Virus record (IMG/VR): IMGVR_UViG_3300047491_001578
Span: 1 to 30,033 of that record
Length of the DNA stretch: 30,033 nt
Reading direction: 5' to 3' (one strand)
Origin: a virus
In this document: positions 13,205 to 20,509 of the stretch, in pieces
Numbering within the stretch: the stretch's first letter is position 1
Layout of the letters: each line of letters starts with the position of its first letter
Made by a program: the position numbers and the translations under genes
The notes under the pieces: model-generated
The model's database searches: none
Seen by the model: the letters and a program-made list of their open reading frames with translations, nothing else
What the model was told of the DNA's origin: nothing

Positions 13205-14775
13205 AAAATCTAAAGAAACAGATCAAGAGCATTAACGCCGCGCGGTCGCAGTACAATCCGCTGCGCGGCATCACGCTGCAGCGAGCCGTCTCGCTACTTG
13301 AAGAGGGCGAGCGCGGCATCTACGCCGATCTGCAATGGCTCTACCGCACCATCGAGAAACGGGATGCTGTTCTGCGCGCCCTCAAGCGCCGCCGATCCGC
13401 CGCCCTGATGAAGCTTGAATGGAATATCAAGACTGTCCCGGCGGATCAGATGCCCGACGGTGTGACCGAAGAGCAGGCCGAATCCCAGGCCGAGGCGCTG
13501 CGCAAACTCTATGAGCAGATCGAAAACCTCTACGCCGCCATCAAGGCACTCGCCTTGGCTGAGTTCAGGGGCTTTGCCCATCTCGAAAAAATCTATATCA
13601 ACGATTCACCGGCTCCGGACGCCGTCCGCCGTCTCGAACCGCTGGCGCAGTGGCACTGGTGCCGCGACGGCTATGACGGCCCGTGGCTGTTTAACCCCGA
13701 GCTGCATGCTTCCATCCACTCTGCCGACGAGGTGGACACCGCGCATCTTGTCATCCGCGAGATCGACGACCCGATCGATGAAATCGCTCTGATTGCTTTC
13801 CTGCGGAAAAACATGAGCCAGAAAGACTGGGATGGTTTCGTCGAGGTCTTTGGCATCCCGGATATCTTTTTTGAAATGCCGCAGGGCATGACCACTGAGC
13901 AGACCAAGGAATGGATGGCCACTGCCGAGCAGCTTGCCGGGGATGGACAGGGCGCAATTCCCAACGGCGGCAAGGTGCAGGCCGTCGGCGGCGACGTGCG
14001 CGGCACCAATCCGTTTGAAAGTCACATCAGCTATCAGGATACCTGCGTCGTGCTGGCCGGAACCGGCGGTAAGCTCACCATGCTGTCTGAGCCGACCGGC
14101 CTCGGCGAAGGCGCAACCGGTGCGCACGATGATGCTTTTGATGATCTGGCCGCCGAAGAGGCCCGCGAGATTTCCGAGCTGCTTCAAAACTCGCTGGATA
14201 AGCCGCTGCTGTCCGCGCAATTCCCCGGTCAGCCCGTTCTGGCTTACTTCGACTTGTCCGCCCGGACTGAGGAAGATGTCACGGAAATCATCGGACAGAT
14301 CAAGAGTCTGTCCGAAGCGGGATATGAGGTAAATCCGGAGAAAGTCACCGAACGCACCGGTTACCATGTGGAACTGAAGTCGCAGACGGTGGCCGCACCG
14401 TTCGACATCCGGCAATCGGAAATGAGCAACCGGAAATCTCTGCCCTGGTACCGGAGACTGTTCAATCGTCAGGTTCAACCGAATACTGACCTGCAGGAAC
14501 AGCTTCTGAAAAACGCCCGCACAGCCATTGCAACAGCGGTAAAAAATGACATGGAGCCGGTCGCCGCCCGCCTCGCCGAGATTCTCAACGCGGATCTGTC
14601 CGATGATGAACTGCTGCAGGCCTTGGAAAAGTTTCAGGTTGAAGAGCTGCCGAAGTTTGCAAAGGACATCCTTGCCGCTCCGTCGGCGGTGGACGCCATA
14701 GCCGACACCCTCAGTGCCGGGCTTTTTAACGGGATGGATGACGTGGCGAGTGGCAGGGGGCAGGTGGCAAAATGA
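13201..14775 (+). CDS. DUF935 portal protein (Mu gp29-like)
   Basis: Forms the portal ring at the head vertex through which DNA enters. The 524-residue length fits DUF935. Visible family features are an N-terminal ARSQYNPLRGITLQRAV segment, a RDAVLRALKRRRSAALMKLEW strand-helix, AEFRGFAHLEKIY, LAQWHWCRDGYDGPWLFNPE, and a central NMSQKDWDGFVEVFGIPDIF with the following helix. Overlaps the terminase gene by 4 nt (ATGA). The last codons (VASGRGQVAK) are encoded by four heptad repeats (14743-14770), so the native C-terminus was probably altered. No F-type gene follows directly, unlike in Mu. Confidence 0.92.
   Translation: MKNLKKQIKSINAARSQYNPLRGITLQRAVSLLEEGERGIYADLQWLYRTIEKRDAVLRALKRRRSAALMKLEWNIKTVPADQMPDGVTEEQAESQAEALRKLYEQIENLYAAIKALALAEFRGFAHLEKIYINDSPAPDAVRRLEPLAQWHWCRDGYDGPWLFNPELHASIHSADEVDTAHLVIREIDDPIDEIALIAFLRKNMSQKDWDGFVEVFGIPDIFFEMPQGMTTEQTKEWMATAEQLAGDGQGAIPNGGKVQAVGGDVRGTNPFESHISYQDTCVVLAGTGGKLTMLSEPTGLGEGATGAHDDAFDDLAAEEAREISELLQNSLDKPLLSAQFPGQPVLAYFDLSARTEEDVTEIIGQIKSLSEAGYEVNPEKVTERTGYHVELKSQTVAAPFDIRQSEMSNRKSLPWYRRLFNRQVQPNTDLQEQLLKNARTAIATAVKNDMEPVAARLAEILNADLSDDELLQALEKFQVEELPKFAKDILAAPSAVDAIADTLSAGLFNGMDDVASGRGQVAK
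14743..14770 (+). repeat. Heptad repeat run at the portal 3' end
   Basis: GTGGCGA, GTGGCAG, GGGGCAG, GTGGCAA in tandem; they encode the last residues of the portal and contain an AGGTGG that could serve as a ribosome site for the ORF starting at 14772. Confidence 0.8.
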
Positions 14776-15196
14776 AGTCAAAAACAGCCATGCCTCAAAA
14801 ACCGCCAGAAACGGCCCTGTGGGCTCGACGGATTTTTTCCGCCCGTATGTCCACGAAAACGGCAGGTCGTAAAAATGCAATGGCTTTCCGGCGTTTTGCA
14901 AAACAAGTCCGCCGTGCGGATGGGTGTCGGGTGTCAAGTGGCGAGTGGCCAGATGAAAAACAGCCGTATTCGGTCATCAGTCGTCCCGTGGCGCGGCGAA
15001 GCCTTTGGCGTAGACGGCTGTCATCCGTCCTCCGTCTTCGCTGGTACAGCCTCGCCCTCCATTTCAAACGCTGCCAGATGCCATCTGCACGCCACTCGAC
15101 ACCCGCCACTCGACACTTGAAATCGCTCTGCGATTTTCATCGAACTGAGCGAACCGCACCCGGAAATGTTTTTTGAAAAGGAGTTGAATCATCACC
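14776..15196 (+). other. Repeat-rich spacer before protease I
   Basis: A 421-bp stretch with no convincing gene. An open frame (14772-15176, 134 codons) starts in a 4-nt overlap with the portal stop, but its product is extremely Arg-rich, resembles no known protein, and passes through three heptad runs; I consider it doubtful. The stretch contains heptads at 14924-14951 (GTGTCGG GTGTCAA GTGGCGA GTGGCCA), 15020-15040 (GTCATCC GTCCTCC GTCTTCG) and 15091-15118 (GCCACTC GACACCC GCCACTC GACACTT), a short hairpin at about 15119-15135 (AAATCGC/GCGATTT), and the repeated box at 15139. In Mu this interval holds genes F and G; here both are displaced or missing. Confidence 0.7.
15139..15161 (+). promoter_or_regulatory. 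Repeated box, copy 3 (ahead of protease I)
   Basis: Starts ATCGAACTGAGCGAACCGC, followed by ACCC; 23 nt identical to copy 2. A T-run (GTTTTTTG) and AAAAGGAG follow, then the protease start 35 nt downstream. It corresponds in position to the Mu PI late promoter. Confidence 0.5.
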
Positions 15197-16210
15197 ATGA
15201 AAACAGACAAGCAGTCATCCAGCAGCTGGCCCTTCGCTCTTCCGGTCGACGGCTGGTATCACCTTGCGCCGCGCGGTCGCTTCGCCGGAACCGATGATCT
15301 GACCGGCGCTCCGATCTTTCAGCAGATGGATGATGAGTGCTTTGCCGCCGTGCTGGCTGATTTCAAAGTGCAGGCTTCCGCAGAAAACTTCGGCGGCATC
15401 CTGATCGACTACGATCACTTCAGCGCAGATCCGGAGAAGACCAGCGTCGCCGCCGGGTGGATCACCGCCCTTGATCTTCGCCCGGACGGCCTATGGTTCC
15501 AGGCGCGTTGGAGTCAGGTCGGCGAAAGCAATCTGAAGGCTGGCTGTTACCGCTTCATTTCGCCGGTCTTCGACGGCATCTACCTAGACAAAGAAACCGT
15601 GCGCCCGATGCGTCTGGTACGCGCCGGACTCACCAACGATCCGAATTTTAAAACCCTGCGACCGCTCAGCAACCGGGCGCGGGATAACCGGGAACCCGAA
15701 CAAAAGGAACAGACCATGAAGGAACTGCTGAAATTGCTGGGGCTGCCTGATACAGCCTCAGAACAGGAAGCCATCGCGAAAGTGACGGCCCTGCAGGAGG
15801 CGGCCAAACAGGTTGCCACTCTCGAAAACCGCGCGACCACGGCGGAAACAAAACTCAAGACGCTGCAAGATGCCGCGATTGAGACGGAAGCCGATGGCTT
15901 CTGCACGACCCATGCGGCGCGCATCGAAAACCGCGCAGCCGTCCGCGCCCAGTACATCAAAGACCCGGCGGGCACTAAAGCCCTGTTCGACGGCCTGAAA
16001 ACCAAGCCGGATCATGTTGTGCTGAGCAACCGCACCAAAAAGCAGCCCGGTCAGGAACCCGGCGGCGAAACCAGAACCAACGCCGACCTGCTCGAAGCCA
16101 AAGTACAGGAATTCCGCGCATCCAACCGCTGCTCTTATGCGGTCGCTCACGATGCAATCAGCCGGGCTCATCCCGAACTGCTCAAGGAAGAAACCACAAC
16201 CGACCAGTAA
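15197..16210 (+). CDS. I: Mu I-like prohead protease with scaffold region
   Basis: Processes the scaffold during head assembly. Residues 13-160 match Mu I protein: LPVDGWYHLAPRGRF, ILIDYDHFSADPEKTSVAAGWI at about 70-91, LWFQARW, and AGCYRFISPVF ... LVRAGLTNDPNF. The HF/S pattern near DYDHFS is where the active site of this family lies. From about residue 174 to the end it is a scaffold-like segment of charged coiled coil (EAAKQVATLENRATTAETKLKTL). The ribosome site AAGGAG is 13 bases from the ATG, which is long. An in-frame internal start encodes the scaffold alone. Confidence 0.9.
   Translation: MKTDKQSSSSWPFALPVDGWYHLAPRGRFAGTDDLTGAPIFQQMDDECFAAVLADFKVQASAENFGGILIDYDHFSADPEKTSVAAGWITALDLRPDGLWFQARWSQVGESNLKAGCYRFISPVFDGIYLDKETVRPMRLVRAGLTNDPNFKTLRPLSNRARDNREPEQKEQTMKELLKLLGLPDTASEQEAIAKVTALQEAAKQVATLENRATTAETKLKTLQDAAIETEADGFCTTHAARIENRAAVRAQYIKDPAGTKALFDGLKTKPDHVVLSNRTKKQPGQEPGGETRTNADLLEAKVQEFRASNRCSYAVAHDAISRAHPELLKEETTTDQ
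15716..16210 (+). CDS. Z: Nested scaffold protein (Mu Z-like), internal start in I
   Basis: In Mu, scaffold Z is made from an in-frame internal start in gene I. Here Met174 (MKELLKLLGLPDTASEQEAI) has AAAAGGA six bases upstream, spaced well, and begins exactly at the protease/scaffold boundary, right after the basic linker. The 164-residue product would be almost wholly helical, with a coiled coil in the middle. The start and ribosome site are seen; production as a separate protein is inferred from Mu. Confidence 0.6.
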   Translation: MKELLKLLGLPDTASEQEAIAKVTALQEAAKQVATLENRATTAETKLKTLQDAAIETEADGFCTTHAARIENRAAVRAQYIKDPAGTKALFDGLKTKPDHVVLSNRTKKQPGQEPGGETRTNADLLEAKVQEFRASNRCSYAVAHDAISRAHPELLKEETTTDQ

Positions 16211-16264
16211 GGCGCGGGCCTTGTGTCCGCCCGATCAACAAAAAACTCAACAGAAAGAAAAACC

Positions 16265-16771
16265 ATGAAAACAAGTTACTACGCAATCCTGAGCTTCCCG
16301 AGTGTGGAAGACCTCTCCGAGAAAGACGGCTTTGTCGTCATTCCGGATACCGCCAACCCCGGCAAAGTCAAACTGGCCAACGCCGCCGATGCCGCCGTCG
16401 TAGGTGTCATCACCACGCCTGCTGACGGGGCTGTGGACAATGTCAGCGTCGCCGTGACCGGTTTTGCCGGAACCGTCCGCATCAAGCTTGGCGGAACCGT
16501 CGCCGCCTTTGACATCCTGACGCTCAAGGCCGATGGAACAGTCGAGGCCAACGGCGCAGGCACCATCGTCGGAAAAGCGATGGAAGCCGGTACTGCCACG
16601 GAAAAAATCAACGCGGTGCTCGTTGCCGCCGTTTCCAGTGATGCCGCTGCTGTTGCCGCCCTCGGCGCTACAGTCGCCGGTCACGAAACCCGTCTTGACG
16701 CGGTCGATACGGCAGAAACCGGAGCACTTGCTCTGCTCGATGGACGTGTCACCGCCCTCGAAGGCGCATAA
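16265..16771 (+). CDS. Capsid decoration protein, DUF2190-like
   Basis: A 168-residue protein. The start at 16265 (MKTSYYAIL) is chosen over an upstream in-frame ATG at 16223 because it lies after GAAAGAAA and gives a family-like N-terminus. Beta-rich residues 20-115 (GFVVIPDT, VVGVITTPADGAV, GTVRIKLGG, AAFDILTLKADG) have the look of DUF2190/gp-D-like decoration proteins, which trim the surface of HK97-type capsids. A C-terminal helix-forming tail (VAALGATVAGHETRLDAVDTAE...GALALLDGRV) has 7-residue character and may trimerise the protein. It lies between scaffold and capsid genes, the usual place. Confidence 0.75.
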   Translation: MKTSYYAILSFPSVEDLSEKDGFVVIPDTANPGKVKLANAADAAVVGVITTPADGAVDNVSVAVTGFAGTVRIKLGGTVAAFDILTLKADGTVEANGAGTIVGKAMEAGTATEKINAVLVAAVSSDAAAVAALGATVAGHETRLDAVDTAETGALALLDGRVTALEGA

Positions 16772-16782
16772 CCCGTAAGGGC

Positions 16783-16794
16783 GACATGCATGTC
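16783..16794. repeat. 12-bp perfect palindrome ahead of the capsid gene
   Basis: GACATGCATGTC is fully self-complementary and lies 30 bp before the capsid start. It may be a protein-binding site or chance. Confidence 0.4.
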
Positions 16795-16824
16795 TCCAGA
16801 ATAGACCAGAATAGAAAGGAACCT

Positions 16825-17781
16825 ATGAAAAAACTGAAAAAAGCACGAATCAGCAACGCCGGCCGCGAGGCAGGCACGGTCAACCAGACCCTCACCAACT
16901 ACGCCGTCGGCATTGCCGGTGACAGCGCCAGCGAACTGGCCAACTTCATCGCGCCGATCGTGGCGACCGGCGCACAGCACGGGCAGTTCAAGGTCTTCGA
17001 AAGCGACGATGCTTTCCAGATCTACAATACCGCCCGCGCAGTCGGCGGCCCCAACACCCGCATCGAGTTCGGCGTAAACGATGCATTCTTCAACTGCAAA
17101 CCGCAGGGTTTGGAGATTGCTATTGACGATTCCGAACGCGATCCGGGTGCAAAACCGCTGGCGATCGAGAAGGCGAAAATCCGCACGCTGGTCATCAACA
17201 CCAACACCGGCCACGAAGCCAAGGTCTTTGATCTGGTTAAAGCGGCCAAAGCGGCATCCGCTGATGTCGGCGCATGGATTGGCGCGGCCAACAAGGATAA
17301 AGACATCGTTGAAGAGATCGACGGCCAAATCCAGGCGATCATTGATGCGACCGGCATGATGCCTAACCGCATGGTGCTTGGCGTCGGCGCGTGGAAGGTC
17401 GTTAAAAACCACGCCTCGGTTAAAAACCGGATGAGCGACAACCAGAAAGAAGGTGCAACGCTCACGCAGTTCGCCTCCATGCTGCTCAACCCGAAGATCG
17501 AGATCAAAGTCGGCATCCTTGGCCGTAACGCCAACAAGCCGGGCAAAACCGCGAGCAACAGCAACATCGTTGGTCTGGAAGTGTTCATCTTCATCGCCAG
17601 CGACAATCCGACACAGTACGACCCGTCATTCGCCAAAACCTTCATGCCGGATTCGACTCCGATCGACAGCGTGACGGAATACCGCGATGACAAGTGCAAC
17701 TCGGATGTCTACAAGACCAACTGGGGCGAAGATATCAAGGTTGTATCCACCAAGTGTGGTCGCCGCATCACCGTCAGCTAA
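16825..17781 (+). CDS. Major capsid protein (Mu T-like position)
   Basis: A 318-residue protein. The start at 16825 (MKKLKKARI) has AAAGGAACCT upstream; an in-frame ATG at 16786 lacks one. Its length is close to Mu T (296). Features fitting an HK97-fold capsid: ANFIAPIVATGAQHGQFKVF near the N-terminus, TRIEFGVNDAFFNCKPQGLEIAIDDSERDPG (long strand or E-loop region), a spine-type helix (EEIDGQIQAIIDATGMMPNRMVLG), and a beta-rich C-terminus. It lies directly after scaffold and decoration genes and before a terminator. The identification rests mainly on position, size and layout. Confidence 0.85.
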   Translation: MKKLKKARISNAGREAGTVNQTLTNYAVGIAGDSASELANFIAPIVATGAQHGQFKVFESDDAFQIYNTARAVGGPNTRIEFGVNDAFFNCKPQGLEIAIDDSERDPGAKPLAIEKAKIRTLVINTNTGHEAKVFDLVKAAKAASADVGAWIGAANKDKDIVEEIDGQIQAIIDATGMMPNRMVLGVGAWKVVKNHASVKNRMSDNQKEGATLTQFASMLLNPKIEIKVGILGRNANKPGKTASNSNIVGLEVFIFIASDNPTQYDPSFAKTFMPDSTPIDSVTEYRDDKCNSDVYKTNWGEDIKVVSTKCGRRITVS

Positions 17782-17799
17782 CCGAAAGGTGAAGCACTC

Positions 17800-17833
17800 A
17801 AAGCCCCGGTCGCATACCGGGCCGGGGCTTTTT
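17800..17833 (+). terminator. Terminator after the capsid gene
   Basis: AAAGCCCCGG (17800-17809) pairs with CCGGGGCTTT (17822-17831), a 10-bp stem with a 12-nt loop, followed by TT. It lies 18 bp after the capsid stop. The tail genes must use read-through or a promoter just after it. Confidence 0.88.
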
Positions 17834-17837
17834 AACT

Positions 17838-17865
17838 CGAAACTCTGAACTGAGAACCGAACCCC
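17838..17865 (+). repeat. Heptad repeat run ahead of the DUF1320 gene
   Basis: CGAAACT, CTGAACT, GAGAACC, GAACCCC directly before the ATG. The middle (GAACTGAG then AACCG) resembles the repeated box with two bases missing. No ribosome site is visible. Confidence 0.7.
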
Positions 17866-18315
17866 ATGTGGCGACAAATAACAGAAGCTGACCTCCTGAA
17901 GCAGATCTCCGGCGCTGAGCTGGATTCTCTGCGCGGCGTCGTGCTCGGCAATCAAGACGATCCGGTACAGCCATCAATCGACGACGTGACTGCCGAAGTA
18001 CGCGGTTACATCGCCGCCAACTCAAAAAATGATCTCGACGCAGATGCCTCTAAAATTCCTGACCGTCTGATCGCCGCTTCGGTCAGCCTCATCATTATCC
18101 AGATCATGACTCGCGCGGGCGGTACCGTGATCGACCCGGAAGGCGCACGCCAGAAACGCGCCGATGAAGCCCGCCGCCTGCTGCGCGATGTCGCCAGCGG
18201 AAGTTTTTCCATCACCGACCCGGTTACCGGCGTTGAAAGCAACGAGATGCCCGTGCCGGTCTATACGCCGCGCCGCCAGCGCACCACAACCAGAGCCCAA
18301 CAGGACGGAATATGA
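17866..18315 (+). CDS. DUF1320 family head-tail connector (Mu gp36-like)
   Basis: A 149-residue protein beginning MWRQITEADLLKQISGAEL, the usual DUF1320 opening (a 'it-eDL...' helix). Helices at residues 40-90 (DDVTAEVRGYIAANS, then RLIAASVSLIIIQIMTRAGG) and KRADEARRLLRDVASGSF near the C-terminus complete the pattern. It is the adaptor between head and tail in Mu-like phages (gp36). It follows the terminator closely and has no ribosome site, so its expression may depend on something in the 17838-17865 repeat. Ends in a 4-nt overlap with the next gene. Confidence 0.8.
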   Translation: MWRQITEADLLKQISGAELDSLRGVVLGNQDDPVQPSIDDVTAEVRGYIAANSKNDLDADASKIPDRLIAASVSLIIIQIMTRAGGTVIDPEGARQKRADEARRLLRDVASGSFSITDPVTGVESNEMPVPVYTPRRQRTTTRAQQDGI

Positions 18316-18608
18316 AAAAATCAAATACAAGAACGGTCGTTTCAATCGAAGAGCATCTGAAAGTAGCAGGCTTCCAGACCATCAAGGCCGTTGGCGAAAA
18401 ACACATCCATGCCTCCGGAGCGGATGACTTCGATAAAAGCCATGCAGCCTTCCTGCAGGGCGCTGGCAAGGTCTCTGCATTCCGCATGGAAGCCTGCCCG
18501 GAGCCGATCCTCATCGTGTTCCGCCCGGCGGTTGAAGAACCTGCCGCTGCGCCCGCCGAAGTGAATGAACCCGAAACTCTGAACCCCGAACCCTCAACCG
18601 ATAACTGA
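18312..18608 (+). CDS. Small hypothetical late protein with repeat-derived tail
   Basis: A 98-residue protein, start overlapping the DUF1320 stop (ATGA). Residues 6-70 form a small mixed fold (VVSIEEHLKVAGFQTIKAV, SAFRMEACPEPILIVFRP). The C-terminus from about residue 72 is Pro/Glu-rich, and residues 85-97 are encoded by five heptad repeats (18565-18599), so the tail appears repeat-derived. No family is recognised. Position between connector and tail genes suggests a tail-completion or adaptor role. Confidence 0.55.
   Translation: MKKSNTRTVVSIEEHLKVAGFQTIKAVGEKHIHASGADDFDKSHAAFLQGAGKVSAFRMEACPEPILIVFRPAVEEPAAAPAEVNEPETLNPEPSTDN
18565..18599 (+). repeat. Heptad repeat run in a gene 3' end
   Basis: ATGAACC, CGAAACT, CTGAACC, CCGAACC, CTCAACC, inside the end of the 98-residue gene. 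Same family as 17838-17865. Confidence 0.75.
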
Positions 18609-18610
18609 TC

Positions 18611-19024
18611 ATGGAAATACAGGAACAGATCGTTAAACGTCTTGAAGACCGCCTTGCCGCACTGAAGGTCAGCGGTCTGGAGATCATTCCGGAAGACCGC
18701 AAGGATCTGGAGAGCTCCATCCGCACGGCGGTGGAAAAAATCAAAGGGCTGTGTGTCGTCGTTCAGGAGATCGACGGACGAGTGACCAAGCCGAATCTGC
18801 CGGGGCCGGTGTTTGACGACATGACGCTCTCGATCCTCGTCCATGAATATCCGCTCATCAACCGAACAAAAAGCGATCTGACCGCAAAGAAACTGGCAAA
18901 GGTGATCTGTTCGGCTCTGCACCATGAGCAGATCGAAGCAGGCATTCTTTTATCCAAGGGATATTTCTACCAGCAGGACAGCGTTTACCTGACCTATTCA
19001 GCAGATTTCAGCATCAGTAAGTAA
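18611..19024 (+). CDS. Tail-terminator/minor tail protein candidate
   Basis: A 137-residue protein with a helical N-terminus (EIQEQIVKRLEDRLAALKV) followed by a mixed alpha/beta body (GLCVVVQEIDGRV, FDDMTLSILVHEYPLINR, then a KLAKVICSALHHEQ helix and strands SVYLTYSADFSI). This size and order, directly before the tube gene, match the gp37/tail-terminator group that cap siphovirus tails. I cannot confirm the family from sequence alone. No ribosome site is evident; it starts two bases after the previous stop. Confidence 0.55.
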   Translation: MEIQEQIVKRLEDRLAALKVSGLEIIPEDRKDLESSIRTAVEKIKGLCVVVQEIDGRVTKPNLPGPVFDDMTLSILVHEYPLINRTKSDLTAKKLAKVICSALHHEQIEAGILLSKGYFYQQDSVYLTYSADFSISK

Positions 19025-19037
19025 CAAGGAGACCATC

Positions 19038-19976
19038 ATGATTATCAGAGCACCCGCAGTACTGAAAAAAGGCAACACGGTGATTTACACCGAAGAAAAC
19101 ATCGTCGTCAAAACCGAGATCTCTACGGTGGAAGGCAAAAACTCCATCCACGGGAAGTACGGTGAGTTCGACGACAACGTCATTCACACCATCACATTCA
19201 AACCGGCAGCACAGGCCACGGCGGCCTACTTCGATCTGCTGTACCCGGCGGCCTACCGCAATCCGGTTCAAGGCGCATCGATCTACGGAACGACTCCGGA
19301 CGATATCGTCATCTGGACAAAATCTGGTGAGCAGCACACCTACAAGGCCGGAGCCCTGACCGGAATGCCCGATGCGGCCTTTGGCGCGATTATGTCGATC
19401 TTTGATGGTGAAGCCACTTTCATCGCGCTCGGATCAGCAACGGAAAATCGGGATACAGAAGGACACTTTGCGACGTTTGCCGCCGTGGCCTTTAATGACG
19501 TCTCGTTTGATCAGACAAAGGATATCCGCGCTCCATACACGGTGTCCTGGGGCGCCGCTCCGTTTGACAGCATCGTTACCGAAGGCGGCGTCAAGGTGAA
19601 GCACGACCTGCAGCTGGGCGATGACGTCACAGATGCACGCGGTCTGATCGGGAAGTACATTACCGGTCTGATCGTCACGGCCAGCTTCACACCGCAGGGC
19701 ATCACCGCCGAGCAGATTCTTACCGCGATGGGTGTCCAGGGCGAAGGGGCGCGGCGCGGTCGCAGCCGGGGTTCACTGGGCCGCGACCTGATCATCACGA
19801 CAGGCATCGAAGGCGAGCCTTACTACAAGTTGTTCAACTGCGTGCTGAAAGGCTCCACATCGCAGTTCGGTGTGACCGCGAATAATCTCGGTGAAATCTC
19901 GCTGCAGTCCGTTCTCAAAATAACCAACGGTGCATCCACTCCGATCTTTGAAATCGGCCTGACACCGGCGGCATAA
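19038..19976 (+). CDS. Major tail tube protein candidate
   Basis: A 312-residue, largely beta protein with an AAGGAG ribosome site. The alternating strands (NTVIYTEENIVVKTEIS, FDDNVIHTITFKPA, DDIVIWTKSG, LLIVTASFTPQG-like) and the Gly/Thr-rich C-terminus suit a tube-forming fold. It lies between the terminator-like gene and smaller tail genes, the standard place. A segment ENRDTEGHFATFAAVAFNDVSFD reads like a tube-protein recurring motif. The length is near the upper end for tube proteins. The assignment is by position and composition. Confidence 0.6.
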   Translation: MIIRAPAVLKKGNTVIYTEENIVVKTEISTVEGKNSIHGKYGEFDDNVIHTITFKPAAQATAAYFDLLYPAAYRNPVQGASIYGTTPDDIVIWTKSGEQHTYKAGALTGMPDAAFGAIMSIFDGEATFIALGSATENRDTEGHFATFAAVAFNDVSFDQTKDIRAPYTVSWGAAPFDSIVTEGGVKVKHDLQLGDDVTDARGLIGKYITGLIVTASFTPQGITAEQILTAMGVQGEGARRGRSRGSLGRDLIITTGIEGEPYYKLFNCVLKGSTSQFGVTANNLGEISLQSVLKITNGASTPIFEIGLTPAA

Positions 19977-20023
19977 CAACGCGGCGAGCTTCGGCCCGCC
20001 TCATCGTAAATCGGAAAGCGACC

Positions 20024-20509
20024 ATGCGTATAACGATCACAGCGCCCGGCGGAAGTCCGGAGGCTCTTTGCGACCACGGTCGCGAGTCGCCGTCCGGTCT
20101 CACGCCGCAGGCGCTGAGAAGCGTGGAAGTGCTTTCATTCGTTCAGGCACTTTTTGCGAAACCGAAAAACCGTGGCAATATGCTCAACCAGCTGACATTC
20201 AGCGTCAGCAAAGAACACACCAGTCACACCGCCGCGCAGATCTATCTGTTCAGGCTGAATGAAACCGTACCGACCGTCGGCACACTCGATATTGAGCTGG
20301 AAGATCAGCGCACGCACATCGAGGCGTTCAACGCCACGCTAGAGTTCGCTCCGATGCCGATAATCGGCGTGATGACCACCGTCACCTACACGATCAAATA
20401 CGGCGCGATCAACGCGATATTCGAGGCGGTTCCTTCGCTGACATCGGACGGCAAGCAGCGCATCGATGCGAATGGAAAGAAAATATTTGTACGAAAGGAA
20501 ATACTATGA
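20024..20509 (+). CDS. Hypothetical tail-region protein
   Basis: A 161-residue protein after the presumed tube gene. The first 35 residues (GGSPEALCDHGRESPSGLTPQALRSV) are loop-like; the rest is beta-rich (LTFSVSKEHTSHTAAQIYLFRL, GTLDIELEDQRTHIEAFNATLEFAPM). This resembles small beta-sandwich tail proteins. The frame could also start later, but no better ribosome site is visible. The stop overlaps the next ATG by 4 nt, so it is coupled to the exported protein gene. Its function is unknown. Confidence 0.55.
   Translation: MRITITAPGGSPEALCDHGRESPSGLTPQALRSVEVLSFVQALFAKPKNRGNMLNQLTFSVSKEHTSHTAAQIYLFRLNETVPTVGTLDIELEDQRTHIEAFNATLEFAPMPIIGVMTTVTYTIKYGAINAIFEAVPSLTSDGKQRIDANGKKIFVRKEIL

Noticed and set aside
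13606-14937. 443-codon ORF on the minus strand opposite the portal gene
   Set aside because: The plus-strand DUF935 portal has clear family segments and tight overlap with its neighbours; the opposite frame is a GC-rich shadow.
14772-15176. 134-codon ORF starting in overlap with the portal stop
   Set aside because: Very Arg-rich, no family look, runs through three heptad runs; kept only as a note in the spacer entry.
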